Below the pieces are notes generated by a model, which worked only from the letters and a program-made list of their open reading frames with translations, was not told the DNA's origin and did no database searches. From Apricaphanius iberus (taxonomy: Eukaryota; Chordata; Actinopteri; Cyprinodontiformes; Aphaniidae), in the NCBI GenBank assembly GCA_028564705.1, contig JAPXFQ010001387.1, positions 1-64,000 of the forward strand: a stretch of 64,000 nucleotides of DNA, written 5' to 3'. Every line of letters starts with the position of its first letter. The first letter of the stretch is position 1. This document shows positions 11,087 through 21,781 of the stretch, piece after piece. A program made the position numbers and the translations under genes.

Positions 11087-12697
11087 CAGGTGCTGGCCAG
11101 TATATTAGAATATCATCAAAAAGTTGAATTATTTCAGTAATTCCATTCAAAACGTGAAACTTGTACATTATATTCATGCAATGCACACAGAGCAATGTAT
11201 TTCCAATGTTTATTTCTTTTAATTTTGACATTTATAAGAGACAACTAATGAAAACTCCAAATTTGGTATCTCAAAAAATTAGAATATTTTAAAGGCCAAT
11301 GAAAAAAAAATGTTTTTTTTTAAATGTTGGCCAACTGAAAAGAATGAACATGAAAAGAATGTGCATGTATAGCACTCAATACTTAGTCGGGGCTCCTTTT
11401 GCCTCCATCACTGCAGTAATGCGGCGTGGCATGGACTCGATCAGTCTGTGGCACTGCTCAGGTGTTATGAGAGCCCAGGTTGCTCTGATAGTCGTCTTCA
11501 GCTCCTCTGCATTGTTGGGTCTAGCGTATTGCATCTTCCGCTTCACAATACCCCATAGATTTTCTATGGGGTTAAGGTCAGGCGAGTTTGCTGGCCAATC
11601 AAGGACAGGGATACCATGGTCCTTGAACCAGGTACTGGTGGTTTTGGCACTGTGTGCAGGTGCCAAGTCCTGTTGAAAAGTGAAGTCTGCATCCCCATAA
11701 AGTTGGTCAGCAGCAGGAAGCATGAAGTGCTCTAAAACTTCCTGGTAGACGGCTGCATTGACCTTGGACCTCAGGAAACAGAGTGGGCCAACACCGGCAG
11801 ATGACATGGCACCCCACACCATCACTGACGGTGGAAACTTTACACTGGACCTCATGCAACGTGGATTCTGTGCTTCTCCGCTCTTCCTCCAGACTCTGGG
11901 TCCTTGATTTCCAAAGGAAATGCAAAAATTGCTTTCATCAGAAAACATAACTTTGGACCACTCAGCAGCAGTCCAGTCCTTTTTGTCCTTGGCCCAGGCG
12001 AGACGCTTCTTACGCTGTTTCTTGTTCAAGAGTGGCTTGACACACGGAATGCGACAGCTGAATCCCATGTCTTTCATGAGTCTCTTCGTGGTGGTTCTTG
12101 AAGCGCTGACTCCAGCTGCAGTCCACTCTTTGTGGATCTCCCCCACATTTTTGAATGGGTTTGTCGTCACAATTCTCTGCAGGGTGCGGTTATCCCTAGA
12201 GCTTGTACACTTTTTTCTACCACATTTTTTCCGTCCCTTCGCCTGTCTGTTAATGTGCTTGGACACAGAGCTCTGCGAACAGCCAGCTTCTTTAGCAATC
12301 ACCTTTTGTGTCTTGCCCTCCTTGTACAAGGTGTCAATGGTCGTCTTTTGGACAGCTGTTAAGTCAGAAGTCTTCCCCATGATTGTGGAGCCTTCAGAAC
12401 AAGACTGAGGGACCTTTTAAAGGCCTTTGCAGGTGTTTTGAGTTAATCAGCTGATTAGAGTGGCACCAGGTGTCTTCTATATTGAGCCTTTTCAGAATAT
12501 TCTAATTTTCTGAGATACTGAATTTGGTGTTTTCATTAGCTGTCAGTTGTAATAATAAAAATGAAAATTAATAAACACTTGAAATATATCACTATGTGTG
12601 GAAGGAAAGTATACAGTATAAAAGTTTCACGTTTTGAATGGAATTACTGAAATAATTCAACTTTTTGATGATATTCTAATTTACTGGCCAGCACCTG
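11087..12697 (-). mobile_element. Tc1/mariner transposon, apparently complete (1611 bp)
   Basis: The ends are CAGGTGCTGGCCAGTA...TACTGGCCAGCACCTG and are flanked by a TA duplication (11085-11086 and 12698-12699). The two terminal repeats differ at one position over the first 76 bp and stay related for about 200 bp. The word TTAGAATAT recurs at the outer and inner parts of each repeat, an IR/DR-style layout. The transposase is open on the minus strand. The insertion splits the LINE between its ORF1 and ORF2, so it is younger than the LINE. Near-identical repeats and an unbroken gene suggest recent arrival. Confidence 0.95.
11376..12380 (-). CDS. Tc1-like transposase, intact, 334 aa
   Basis: This enzyme would bind the terminal repeats and cut and paste the element into TA sites. 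Residues 1-50 hold the first helix-turn-helix of a paired-like DNA-binding domain (MGKTSDLTAVQK..., SQSSVSKHI). Basic residues around 50-58 (GRKKCGRKK) match the GRPR-like hook and nuclear localisation region. The second DNA-binding part runs to about 115. The catalytic triad is D148 (FSDESNF), D238 (FQQDLAPAHSA) and E273 (NSPDLNPIENLW), with 34 residues between D238 and E273, hence DD34E. The length matches the 330-350 aa norm and there is no stop or frameshift. The Met start at 12378-12380 is the only good one. Long plus-strand frames opposite it are antisense shadows. Whether it is active cannot be judged from sequence. Confidence 0.95.
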   Translation of the reverse strand: MGKTSDLTAVQKTTIDTLYKEGKTQKVIAKEAGCSQSSVSKHINRQAKGRKKCGRKKCTSSRDNRTLQRIVTTNPFKNVGEIHKEWTAAGVSASRTTTKRLMKDMGFSCRIPCVKPLLNKKQRKKRLAWAKDKKDWTAAEWSKVMFSDESNFCISFGNQGPRVWRKSGEAQNPRCMRSSVKFPPSVMVWGAMSSAGVGPLCFLRSKVNAAVYQEVLEHFMLPAADQLYGDADFTFQQDLAPAHSAKTTSTWFKDHGIPVLDWPANSPDLNPIENLWGIVKRKMQYARPNNAEELKTTIRATWALITPEQCHRLIESMPRRITAVMEAKGAPTKY

Positions 12698-12808
12698 TAC
12701 TTATACATTTATTTGCCAATGTTAAAAGGGGCAGTGTTACAGTACTTAAATTCAGCTAAGTTCCTATTTGTTAGGCCTAAGTGATTTCATTACCTATAAA
12801 TCTCTTCT

Positions 12809-15600
12809 ATGTCTTTTTTTAGTTCTGAATTTTCATTTCTCTCTCTTAACGCTAGGGGTCTTAGAGATTCTATTAAAAGAAAATCAACCTTTCTCTTTTG
12901 CAAAGGTGAAAAAGCTCAGTGTGTTCTCTTACAAGAGACACATTCAAATGACTTAGATGAAAAATTCTGGTCTGGTCTGCTTACTTTTGTAATTTGGAAA
13001 AGAAAAGGCAAGAACAAAATGCAATTCAAACCTTATTGATTAACGATAACGAATGCTCAGACCCAGCTTTAATTTCCAAAGAAATCTTCAACTTCTACAG
13101 TAATTTATACTCGTCCTCCTTCGTGTCCTCAGATGCAGAGGCCGTCTTTGAGCATGTTAAAGTATGGGTACCCAGGATCGATGATAGCTTCAAATCCATC
13201 TGTGAGGAAGATATCAGACTAGAAGAAATTGAAATGGTTGTGAAACACTTAGCGCTAGATAAATCTCCCGGACCAGATGGCATCGCTAGTAATTTTTATA
13301 AACATTTCTGGTCACACCTCAGAGAGATCTTCTTTAAAATGCTTAAAGAAATTCTAGAAACCCTAACTCTTCCTACCACAATGAAACAAGGAGTCATTAC
13401 GCTTATCCCCAAACCCGGAAAAGACCATAGATTAATTGATAATTTAAGACCCATCACCTTACTTAATAATGATTATAAAATTTTTACTCATATATATGCA
13501 AACAGACTAAAATTGGGCATCAATCAAATTATTACAGAAACTCAATCTGGTTTCATAAAGGGAAGATCTATTCACCATAACATTAGACTTGTTGTTGACT
13601 TACTCGATTATAATTATCTACTTGAAGATGATGGTTTCATTTTATTTTTAGATTTTTTTAAGCTTTTGATATGGTAGAACACCAGTTTATTTTCAGTCCT
13701 TTGGAATTATTTGGCTTCGAAAAGAATTTTATAAATGTAATCAAATTAATATACAGAGATACAAACAGCTCTGTCAAATTACCACAGGGTACCTGTCCTA
13801 ATTCCCTATACAAAGAAGCATTAAACAAGGATGCCACATCTACCCTCTGCTTTTCAATGCAGCAGCTGAGATGCTCTCCATTCTAATGAAACATACAAAT
13901 TTTAGAAAATTGACATTTTTCGGCAATGATCTGACAATACGCCAGCTAGCAGATGACACAACAATATTTATGAAAGATATCAACCAAATCCCTATTATAA
14001 TCAAAACAATCGATTTTTACTCGAAAGCATCTGGACTAACACTAAATTTAAAAAAAATGCGAATTGCTACCCATTCACGACTCTCCACTTACCGGCACCT
14101 CATGTTATAATATACCTGTTAAATCAGAGGTCAAATACTTAGGAATACACATTACAAAGGATGCTAACATCTCCAATAATCTTAATATTCTGAAGAATTT
14201 GGATAAATGCAAATCACTCCTGAATCCGTGGTCTCAAACAGACATTTCTATTATTGGTCGAATTTCTCTCACAAAAATGGAATGTCTTTCAATGTTTATT
14301 TATCCAGCTTTCTCCCTTGCACTCTCAAAAAACAATCAAATCTATTAATCAGGCTAATTTTAATTATATTTGGAATAGAAAAACTCACTACATCAGAAAA
14401 GGTACGCTAATCAAAAAATATGAAGAAGGAGGTCTTAATGCCATTGATATAGAATGTGTCAATGGAACAATTAAGGTTAATTGCTTAAGGTCTTTTTTAA
14501 AAAGTCAAAACAGCCTATGGTTTCTTATCCCCAATTATATTTTCAGTAAATTAGGAGGTATTAACTTCCTTTTGAAATGCGATTTTGAGCCAAAAAAACT
14601 CCCAATTAAATTGTCCGACTTTCATGCACAGGTTTTACATTCCTGGAAAGTGATATTTAAACATAATTTTAGTCCTCACACTTCCCCACTCTGGAACTGC
14701 AGATACATCACTTTCAAAAATAAATCTCTATTCTATACAATCTGGTTCGAAAAAGGAATCTGGTCAGTGATGCACCTCTTAGATAACACAGGTAATATTA
14801 TTCCTTTTGAATTATTATCCTCTACATACAACATAAATAACAAAAAAGAGTACAATAGACTTATAAAAGCTATCCCCCAGTCAATTATCATGTTATCTCA
14901 CAATCTACTTAACCTCAATATAAATCCTGCTCTTCCTTCCTTAATGGTCATAATATTACTGACAAGAAATTAAACAACATTGCAATCCGACGCACTTTTA
15001 CAAATGAACTATATCCTTTCTCCTCCAATAGATTACTAATTCGTAAATTTTTCTCTAAAGACGAAGTGAAACCCCTTCGTTCTAAATTTTTTAAGTTTCC
15101 TATTGCACAAAAGGCAAAAGAAGTTCATTTTAAAATCATTAATGATATATACCCATCTTCTGAATTTTTAAGAATTCGTTTCCATCTAGATCAAAATGCA
15201 TGCTCTTTTTGTTAGAAGGAAATTGAAACTACTGAACACTTATTTTTTAACTGTAAATTTGTTATTACATTCTGGTCCGACCTAAATGGCTGGTTATCCC
15301 CAAAAATACAAAATATTAGCTATTTTAAAAAGGAAAATGTTCTTTTTGGTGTATCTGTTAAAGATCCGTCAATTGACCTTACTATTAATTCCTTAATGAT
15401 TCTTGGCAAATTCTTCATACATAAAAACAGATATCTGAAAACTAAACCTCTCTTTGTTGTTTTCCATAAAGAACTTTGCAAAAACTTTTTATCCTTGAAA
15501 CACATGAAAGGAAAAAGGGCTACCAAGCTTTATAGTGTTTTTGAGAAATTTAACCTCATAGAATACCCCTGGCACTTTCTCTTCAAAAGATTTCTATTTT
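12809..15600 (+). pseudogene. L1-clade ORF2 (endonuclease/reverse transcriptase), decayed
   Basis: The frame starts MSFFSSEFSFLSLNARGLRD, the beginning of an apurinic-type endonuclease, and includes the LQETH motif, then jumps near 12985 to reverse transcriptase sequence, so most of the endonuclease is missing. Reverse transcriptase pieces follow: DKSPGPDG, RPITLLNNDYKI, the motif-A segment near 13650-13680 (frameshifted), and LADDTTIF, the ADD catalytic motif, near 13951. Frames switch at about 13670, 13870, 14060 and 14250. The C-terminal Cys motif near 15201 reads CSFC followed by a stop (15213-15215). It cannot supply retrotransposition functions. Confidence 0.8.
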
Positions 15601-15798
15601 TATTTTATTTATTTATTTATTTATTCTCTTCTCTCCTTTTCTTCCTTTTCTCTTATTTATTTAGTCTGTATTTACTCTGTTTATTTTATAGATACATCCT
15701 CTGCTTGTCCTTGCTTTATGTGCAAATTATATCTGACAAACTGTGCCAATATGTTCTGTACACCTGTTAATAAAGATTAATAAAAAAAAATAAAAAAA

Positions 15799-15938
15799 AC
15801 TACCGAACTACACGCCCGCGATGGCAGAGTCTACAGTGATGAACCCGCCCCTATGCCCTTTTTAGGAACATGGTTCGTCAGAGCTGGGGAGGAAGAGTCT
15901 ATGAATCCGCCATGAATTCCCCCATGAACGTGTATCAT
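15799..15938 (+). repeat. Repeat family F, copy B, middle part
   Basis: It resumes with ACTACCGAACTACACGCCCG after the LINE poly(A) and runs through 'CCTTTTTAGGAACATGGTTC' to 'CCCCCATGAACGTGTAT', where a second LINE fragment interrupts it. Confidence 0.7.
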
Positions 15939-16466
15939 CCTTAGGAAAATATCTCTTGTAGTTTTTGTGAGAGGGAGATAAAGACAGTTGAACATATTTT
16001 CTTTGATTGTCAACATGCAAAAGATTTCTGACTCTCTTTTCACGGATGGTTGTCTACTAAAGGTATAAAAATGAATCTAATTGATTGGAATGTTGTAAAA
16101 TTTGGAGGACCAAAATATGGACTTTTTGGTGAACATTTTGATTATGCTTGGGAAACATTTTATCCACAGATGCAAGGTTCTCAAAGTGATACCTCACATC
16201 ATTGGATGGAAAAATGACTTGAAACCTTTCAAACAATCCTTATATTATATGGACACAAAAAACGCCCAGAAACTGTTTTGTTTATTGGAAACTCAAGATC
16301 TTTTATAAGACGACCCTCTTAATGGTTTTTCTTTTTCTTTTTGTGTTTATGTACTTGCTGAAACTGATTCAACAGTTGATTGTAACTAATATGGTAACTA
16401 ATTATCCGAAATGCCATATATGTTTGTATATATCAAACGATTCAATAAAGATACTAGAAAAACAAA
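15939..16466 (+). mobile_element. 5'-truncated L1-clade LINE tail
   Basis: The fragment begins in the C-terminal Cys motif of ORF2 (CSFC.REIKTVEHIFFDC) and continues through a KHFIHRCKVL segment that parallels the C-terminus of the LINE at 9820-15798. It ends AATAAAGATACTAGAAAAAC plus A's. The text GTGTAT stands on both sides (15929-15934 and near 16469-16475), consistent with a short target duplication. It is related to, but not a copy of, the LINE upstream. Confidence 0.7.
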
Positions 16467-16540
16467 AAAGTGTATAATTCTGGTAAACGGGGAGGAGTGA
16501 GGAGGCGCTGTCTATTCTCTTTTTACAGCCTATGGATTTC
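16467..16540 (+). repeat. Repeat family F, copy B, right part
   Basis: It continues the family with 'GTGTATAATTCTGGTAAACG' and 'GTGAGGAGGCGCTGTCTATT' to 'TTTTTACAGCCTATGG', after which unique sequence leads to the Myb/SANT-like exon. Confidence 0.7.
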
Positions 16541-16601
16541 CCCCCTCACCAAAACACGGAAGAACTCAAGGCGAACGCATTCAGCAGTAGGCATCTTCAA
16601 C

Positions 16602-17093
16602 ATGTCTAGCAACTGGAAAGACTCTGAGATTCGCGACCTTCTCACGGTGAGGGCTGAAGTTGATATTAAGAAGAGCATACAAGGAACAGCACGAGACTCC
16701 GTCACCTACGACCGAATCACGACGAGGTTGCACGAGCTCGGAACGCGCCGAACGAAACAGCAGATAATTTCTAAGCTAAAGACACTAAAGCGCCAGTACC
16801 ATGAGGTCAGGGACCACAACAAGAAAAGTGGAAACGACCGACGGAATTGGTGCTACCTCGAGTTGTGCAACGCGATATGGGGTGCTCAGAAAAGCCCGGA
16901 CCCTGCAGCGGTTTATGGAAGCCTTGATGAGGCGTCCATCGTCAAAGAGGATAACTCGGAGGTAAGCTGCAGCGCCACAGAGATGGTCCAAGATGGCACC
17001 GTGGCCTGCAGCGACAACCAGATGGCTCAAGACACGTTGGCAAATGACTCCTGTTCCTTACCAGGTAAAAATCACGCGAACGTCGATTATTGA
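16602..17093 (+). CDS. Myb/SANT-like (trihelix-type) DNA-binding exon
   Basis: The frame from ATG 16602 (MSSNWKDSEIRDLL) encodes a Myb/SANT-like domain over about residues 4-95, with the family pattern W..SEI..LL.....DI..SIQGTARD, then RTKQQIISKLKTLKRQYHEV and a final WCYLELCNAIWG. An acidic, Ser/Thr-rich linker follows. Such domains occur in DNA-binding host proteins and in the accessory protein of Harbinger transposons. A good splice donor (CCAG|GTAAAA) lies at 17064/17065, so the last residues before the stop at 17093 may be intronic. Joining there to the acceptor at 23849/23850 keeps the frame and adds a coiled coil. The upstream frame to 16470 runs into repeat F and is not used. The function is unknown; it may be a transposon-derived or a host gene. 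Confidence 0.65.
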   Translation: MSSNWKDSEIRDLLTVRAEVDIKKSIQGTARDSVTYDRITTRLHELGTRRTKQQIISKLKTLKRQYHEVRDHNKKSGNDRRNWCYLELCNAIWGAQKSPDPAAVYGSLDEASIVKEDNSEVSCSATEMVQDGTVACSDNQMAQDTLANDSCSLPGKNHANVDY

Positions 17094-17360
17094 ACACCAT
17101 ATGAAGCTTGACTTTTACTTTGGAGCTACAGATGCATAGCCATACAGATAGACTCCTTGTTGCTATAAAATGTTCATTGCATCCAACAATAAACAGTAAG
17201 TAGTGCCGACTCTAGACTTTAGACTTTAGGGGCCCCTAAGCAGAATATGCCCCCCCCCCCCATTAAGTTGTTGTCCTGATATTTGCAGTATTCTACATCA
17301 ACGTCAAAATATAACATAATACATTCGTTAACTTGTTCAAAACACTTTTTCATACCTTAA

Positions 17361-17784
17361 TGGGGCTGGGAATAATTTCAAATTTCAATAATCACTTCTG
17401 ATTTGCAAGAGTTAGAATCGATTATCAACATAAAAACCAATTCACTCTGATCCAATATATATATATATGTGTGTGTGTGTGTAGCTATATATGGGTCAGT
17501 GCTAGTAAAACTTTTTGTTGTTGTTTTTATGAGCTGTTATCTTGAATACATGCCTGTAATTCAGTGACTTAACACTCGGGGAGTCACAGTTTAACAGGAA
17601 AAAACTGTATAAACACTTTCAGAACTAAGCCTAAAAACAGTCATCTGTATTTATCTTCTTAATCTAGCTTTAAAAAAAGGGTAAATTATGTCAAAGAATT
17701 AAACCGATTTTTGAACTTGTGAATTAGTCAGATTCTTTATATATTTTTCAGAATCGATTTTGTTTTTATTTCAACACAGCCCTA
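17361..17784. repeat. Interspersed repeat, family G, copy 1 (possible hAT-like)
   Basis: It runs from GGGGCTGGGAATAATTTC to TTTCAACACAGCCCTA, a weak terminal inversion of GGGCTG type. The words 'GAGCTGTTATCTTGAATACA' and 'TTTTTGAACTTGTGAATTAG' recur at 25866-26165. It contains a TA/TG microsatellite at about 17455-17482. No clean target duplication is seen. Confidence 0.45.
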
Positions 17785-17979
17785 CAGCTCCTATAAAACA
17801 TATTAAAGTAATTATAATTTATAAAGCACTTTTAAAGTTAGCTTTCACATACCTACATTTATAACATATCTATCTAATTATTCGTGTTCATTGTATTACC
17901 AGTTGTAAGCCAAATAGGGGCTTTTGGACGCCATTACATTTTTTAGTGTCGATGCCGATTTCTTTTCATCAGAAAATGA

Positions 17980-18151
17980 GTTGTGCAACGCTCAGAAAAG
18001 CCCGGATCCTGCAGCGGTCTAAGGAAGCCTTGATGAGGTGCCCATCGTTAAAGAGGAGAACTCGGAGGTAAGCTGCAGCGCCACAGAGATGGTCCAAGAT
18101 GGCACCGTGGCCTGCAGCGACAACCAGATGGCTCAAGACACGTTGACAAAT
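17980..18151 (+). pseudogene. Partial duplicate of the Myb/SANT-like exon
   Basis: This stretch is nearly identical to 16864-17045, the linker part of the exon, including 'GGTAAGCTGCAGCGCCACAG' and 'AAGACACGTTG'. Relative to the source it lacks about a dozen bases ('GCGATATGGGGT') and has a TAA in place of a Tyr codon, so it is not coding. It lies about 1.1 kb downstream of the source in the same orientation. Confidence 0.8.
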
Positions 18152-18164
18152 GTAACTACACATG

Positions 18165-18595
18165 ACTACGCCTAATGTTCATTTTTAGCCGATACTGATT
18201 CTGCTCCCTCAATTTAAATCATAAAAACAATGATAACAAATGTTACAAGTCCCAATTTAACATTTATTGAACTTTAAAAAAAATATAAAAATATTTAACA
18301 AATAATAAACATAGGGGAGGTAAACAAGTAAGAACAAGTAGGTAAAAAAACATAAAAACATTTCAGGTAGAACAAAAAATAAGAAAGTAGTGCCAAAAAC
18401 TGCGTAGTTAAAATTCTGAAAATAATTAAGTATAAATAAAATAATAACACTATTGCACACAATAGAAACAAGTAAGCAGCATGATAAAGTGCAGTGTGCA
18501 ATAATTCTGGGAAAAAACTATCAGCCAACGCAGCGGCCGCTTATCGGCCGATGCCGTTACATGTTGTATCGGTCCAATATATTGGTCTAACTTAG
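18165..18595. repeat. Degenerate repeat with 'TATCGGCCGATGCCG' end
   Basis: The right end reads TTATCGGCCGATGCCG...TATCGGTCCAATATATTGG and the left end carries AGCCGATACTGATTCTG. The interior is AT-rich with 'TTTATTGAACTT'. Similar ends occur at 23300-23402 and 58985-59642, so this is an old DNA-transposon-derived family. Exact ends are uncertain. Confidence 0.4.
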
Positions 18596-18672
18596 AATTC
18601 CAAAAGGGTGCCTTTTTTTTAATTTGAAAAAAGAACATTTCTGACATAATTTAGGGAAAAGGGCATATTTAA

Positions 18673-20201
18673 AGGAGACATATTATGACTATTTTTCCAC
18701 AATTTAAAATAGGTGTAAGAGTTCAAGAAAACATGTTTCTGAAGTTGTTTCCTGGAAATAACTTGTAGGAAACAATTGTTACCAACCTGTATTTCTCTCT
18801 GTTTCAGCCCCTTGCAGATTGTGCCGTTTTCTGCTGATCATTACATATTAATGAGCTGCTGTTAACTTGGCCACGCCCAACGCTTCTACAATCTTTGCTC
18901 ACGCCCACCACTCACATAATGACTGTTACCGCTATGTGTGAAAGTTATGGACATGGCTGCTGCAGTAATTCAACCATACACACAAAAAAGGGAATTAAAC
19001 CATACAAGAAAAAAAATGAGTTCAACCAAACATGTTTGAACCAGAATCTGGTCCTGTAGGAGCGGAGTCTCCTGCAGAGCAGATTTAAAAGTGCAGATTT
19101 AACACCATCATTGTTGAAATCAGCACTCATGCAGAGTTTATATGGTGACCATTGTAGTCAACTCAGATAAATAACTCAAGACATGATACAAAAATTTTAC
19201 ACCATAAAGGTTGCAATTACTCTGTTGGTGTTAATAATACAGATGGGAGCACTGCTCTTGAGTGACCTGGATCTGTGGACAGGTTGTACTGTAAACTACT
19301 GAATTTCCCCTCATGGGATCAATAAAGTATTTTTGATTTAATTGAAAATTGACTCTAAATATTTGTATTCTGATAATTCCACTCCCCAATGTTTCTGTGT
19401 GAGAACCTGATACTCAGAGAATTCAGCAAAAATACTTCTGAATGGTTATTAAAGAAATGACTTCAAGTTAAAAGAACAGATTTGACTGCTTACCTGGCAC
19501 TCTGATATCTTCCTGAGACGCCGAATCTAAAGCCTTCAAGCTCCATCAGCTGACTCCAGCTCTCTAGCACTGCAGAGACCCCGCTCTTAGAGCTCCGTGC
19601 GGTGGCAGGTCTTCAACCTTCCCCGCCCTTACCGCCAGTATCTTACCATCAAAAATAAATCCAACCTATGCTACTCTTCTGCGGCAGATCTCACGTCATC
19701 TGACCGGTTCTCAGCAGCTCAGTTTGGCGGCGCGTTTCCCTTCTACTCCGTGGCTGCTTCTTCTCCCGTCCTCCCCGCTCTTACCGCCAGCATCTTACAA
19801 TAAAAAATAAAGTCAACCCATGCCGCACTTCTGTCCTCTTCCACTGGGACCCGACAAAGTGTTTTGAGGTCTTTTGAGCAGCCAAAAACAGACCATTTTG
19901 CATGGAGCTGCAACATGGTGTTTCCTAATCTGAACAAGTGCTTTCCAATCGGAAACTGTTGTTTACTGCTGTACCTGGTGGGTGGAGGCAGCTCTGAGGA
20001 GGTGGGGATATTCCAATAGACGTAGAAAGCCGGACAGATTTTTAACAGCTCAATCAGAGACTGAATGCATTATCAATTAAGAAAATCATATCTCATTCAA
20101 AACAGCATGGATGTTTTCCCCCCCCAAATTTATATGCACCAGAGACGCACAATAACACCCTAAATCCCAGGAAAAGTGATTTTTTTCATAATATGTCATC
20201 T
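18673..20201. mobile_element. Non-autonomous TTAA-target DNA transposon (1529 bp)
   Basis: The ends AGGAGACATATTATGA...TCATAATATGTCATCT are imperfect inverted repeats, and each is flanked by TTAA (18669-18672 and 20202-20205). TTAA targets are used by piggyBac and Kolobok superfamilies. No transposase is recognised. An internal direct duplication of about 65 bp occurs at 19617-19680 and 19768-19832 (CCGCCCTTACCGCCAGTATC / CCGCTCTTACCGCCAGCATC). LINE/SINE-tail text 'CCTCATGGGATCAATAAAGT' sits at about 19308-19327. Confidence 0.8.
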
Positions 20202-20258
20202 TTAAATAAAGCCATTTACTGTAGTATGCAAACAATTCACTTAAAAGTGCATAAAAAC

Positions 20259-20492
20259 TAGGGGTGCGCCGATCCAACTTTTTACGTCCCGATACCGATG
20301 CCTGAAAAAATAACTCATGTAAAATATAAAATAACCACAAAAATACAATTTCAAGTTGAAAATGTGTCTTTTTTTGTGAATTTATTGCAGATTTTACACA
20401 TTTTGAGTATTTCTTAATTTGAACCAATACATGTTACATTAGAGGGAATTAGATTAGATACCAATACCAGTATCTGTATTGGTGCATCCCTA
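20259..20492. mobile_element. hAT MITE (234 bp)
   Basis: It starts TAGGGGTGCGCCGATCC and ends GGTGCATCCCTA, with an exact 8-bp duplication ATAAAAAC on both sides (20251-20258, 20493-20500). It contains the 'CGATACCGATGCC' and 'ACCAATACCAGTATC' words shared with the elements at 36158 and 49917. Confidence 0.9.
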
Positions 20493-20703
20493 ATAAAAAC
20501 GATATACATATATATATTTTTATAGGTCATTTCTGGCATAATTTAGAAAAAAATAATATTAAAACGAAGCCATTCATTGCACAATGCAAAAGCTTCACTT
20601 AAAGTGACAGTATGTAGTTTTTGCAGTACATCTTTGAAAATAGCCATTCAAATATTATGTAATAATAATTATGTAAAGCACATTAATTGCAAAATATTGG
20701 CGA

Positions 20704-20911
20704 TAGGGCTGCACAATTATGTCCAAAATAATAATCACGATTAATTTAATCAATATTGTAATCACAATTATTAATCACGATCATTCATCCAGTTCTGTAA
20801 AATATCTATTTTTATGGCACCAATTATAAACCTACAATGTTGCAACATTTTTTGTGAAAAATAAAACTTTAGATTAGAAAAGATGATTAATAATGCAAAC
20901 AAACTACAATA

Positions 20912-20960
<49 letters not shown>

Positions 20961-21781
20961 TTTAAAAGTACAATACAGAAAAGGCCTTTGACATTCCCTG
21001 CATCCAAATCCTTTGTATTTACTATATGCTACGTAGCAACTATTACTCGCCCGTTAATGTAGTAAATACTGCATAGCAAACGATTGCGTAATAGGCATGA
21101 AAATCAGACGTACTGCTCCACCATTTTGCATGTCATTTGACCCGTATGACTTTTCTGTTGACCCAGATGTTTACTTCACGTTCGCCTGTGGTCCCGCCAT
21201 CCTCTAGCCGTTATTTTGTCTGGTATGACTTAACAACTTAAATGTTTAATCAGTCAAAAAACAATTACAGTAATTAGTAACATTGCTTCACGTACATTTA
21301 TCCACTGAAACTGTCGCGATTTCAATGGTTGACAGTTCGTCTGTAGCCATTTAGCCATTAGCTAGGTCCTTCTTCTATGATTTCGGGGCGTCCGCTGCGT
21401 TGTGGAATAGCGTAGCATCCACCGGCTGCTTACTTTGGCGGTAGTACACCTTCGGGAACTTTCAGCTTAGTACTCAGATCCATAATGGAGATTTAGATCT
21501 ACTACATTGCTCAAATACTCCTTTTCACCTGCTATGTAGCAAGCGTAGTGCAGCCATTATGAGTGCTGAGTGGCGTTTGCGCGGTTTTTATTTGGGTAGC
21601 TTAATGAAGCTTTAGCCATGCGTTTGCCCCCTGGTGGTTGGCAGACTATTGGTTGAGGCAGTGATGATGAGGCACGCAGTGAAGCTCGCATCTTGAATGT
21701 AAATATCGTTGACGATCAGGTTCATATAGTTGTGGCCACCAAAATCGTGATCACGATCATCCGATTAATTGTGCAGCCGTA
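20704..21781. mobile_element. Non-autonomous hAT element, family H, short copy (1078 bp)
   Basis: The ends are TAGGGCTGCACAATTATG and ATTAATTGTGCAGCCGTA. The 8-bp duplication ATTGGCGA is exact on both sides (20696-20703, 21782-21789). It includes a (TA)n run at 20914-20957. A longer relative lies at 41575-44015. No transposase frame is seen. It sits inside the TTAA element 20603-22192. Confidence 0.95.
20914..20957. repeat. (TA)n microsatellite
   Basis: An uninterrupted TA run inside the hAT element. The tyrosine/isoleucine-rich frame across it is an artefact. Confidence 0.95.

Larger units (their letters stand above)
9820..15798 (+). mobile_element. L1-clade LINE, near full length but disabled, carrying a nested Tc1
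   Basis: The element has a short 5' leader, an ORF1 (10022-10857), an ORF2 relic (12809 to about 15600) and an A-rich 3' end (AATAAAGATTAATAAAAAAA). It interrupts repeat family F. The host text ACTACCGAACTACACGCCC... occurs on both sides (from 9763 and from 15799), giving an apparent target duplication of roughly 40-50 bp, with about 10 bp missing from the right copy. Without the nested Tc1 (11087-12697) it is about 4.4 kb, short for an L1 because much of the endonuclease region is deleted. Confidence 0.8.

Noticed and set aside
11299..12408. Long plus-strand frames (for example 11299-11676 and 11920-12408)
   Set aside because: They are antisense to the intact Tc1 transposase and have no recognisable domain.
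16470..16601. Upstream extension of the Myb/SANT-like frame
   Set aside because: This part is repeat family F and its unique flank; the Met at 16602 starts directly before the domain.
20771..21007. Frame with alternating Ile/Tyr
   Set aside because: Produced by a (TA)n microsatellite inside a hAT element. The same applies to the frames at 37756-38207 and 29946-30143.
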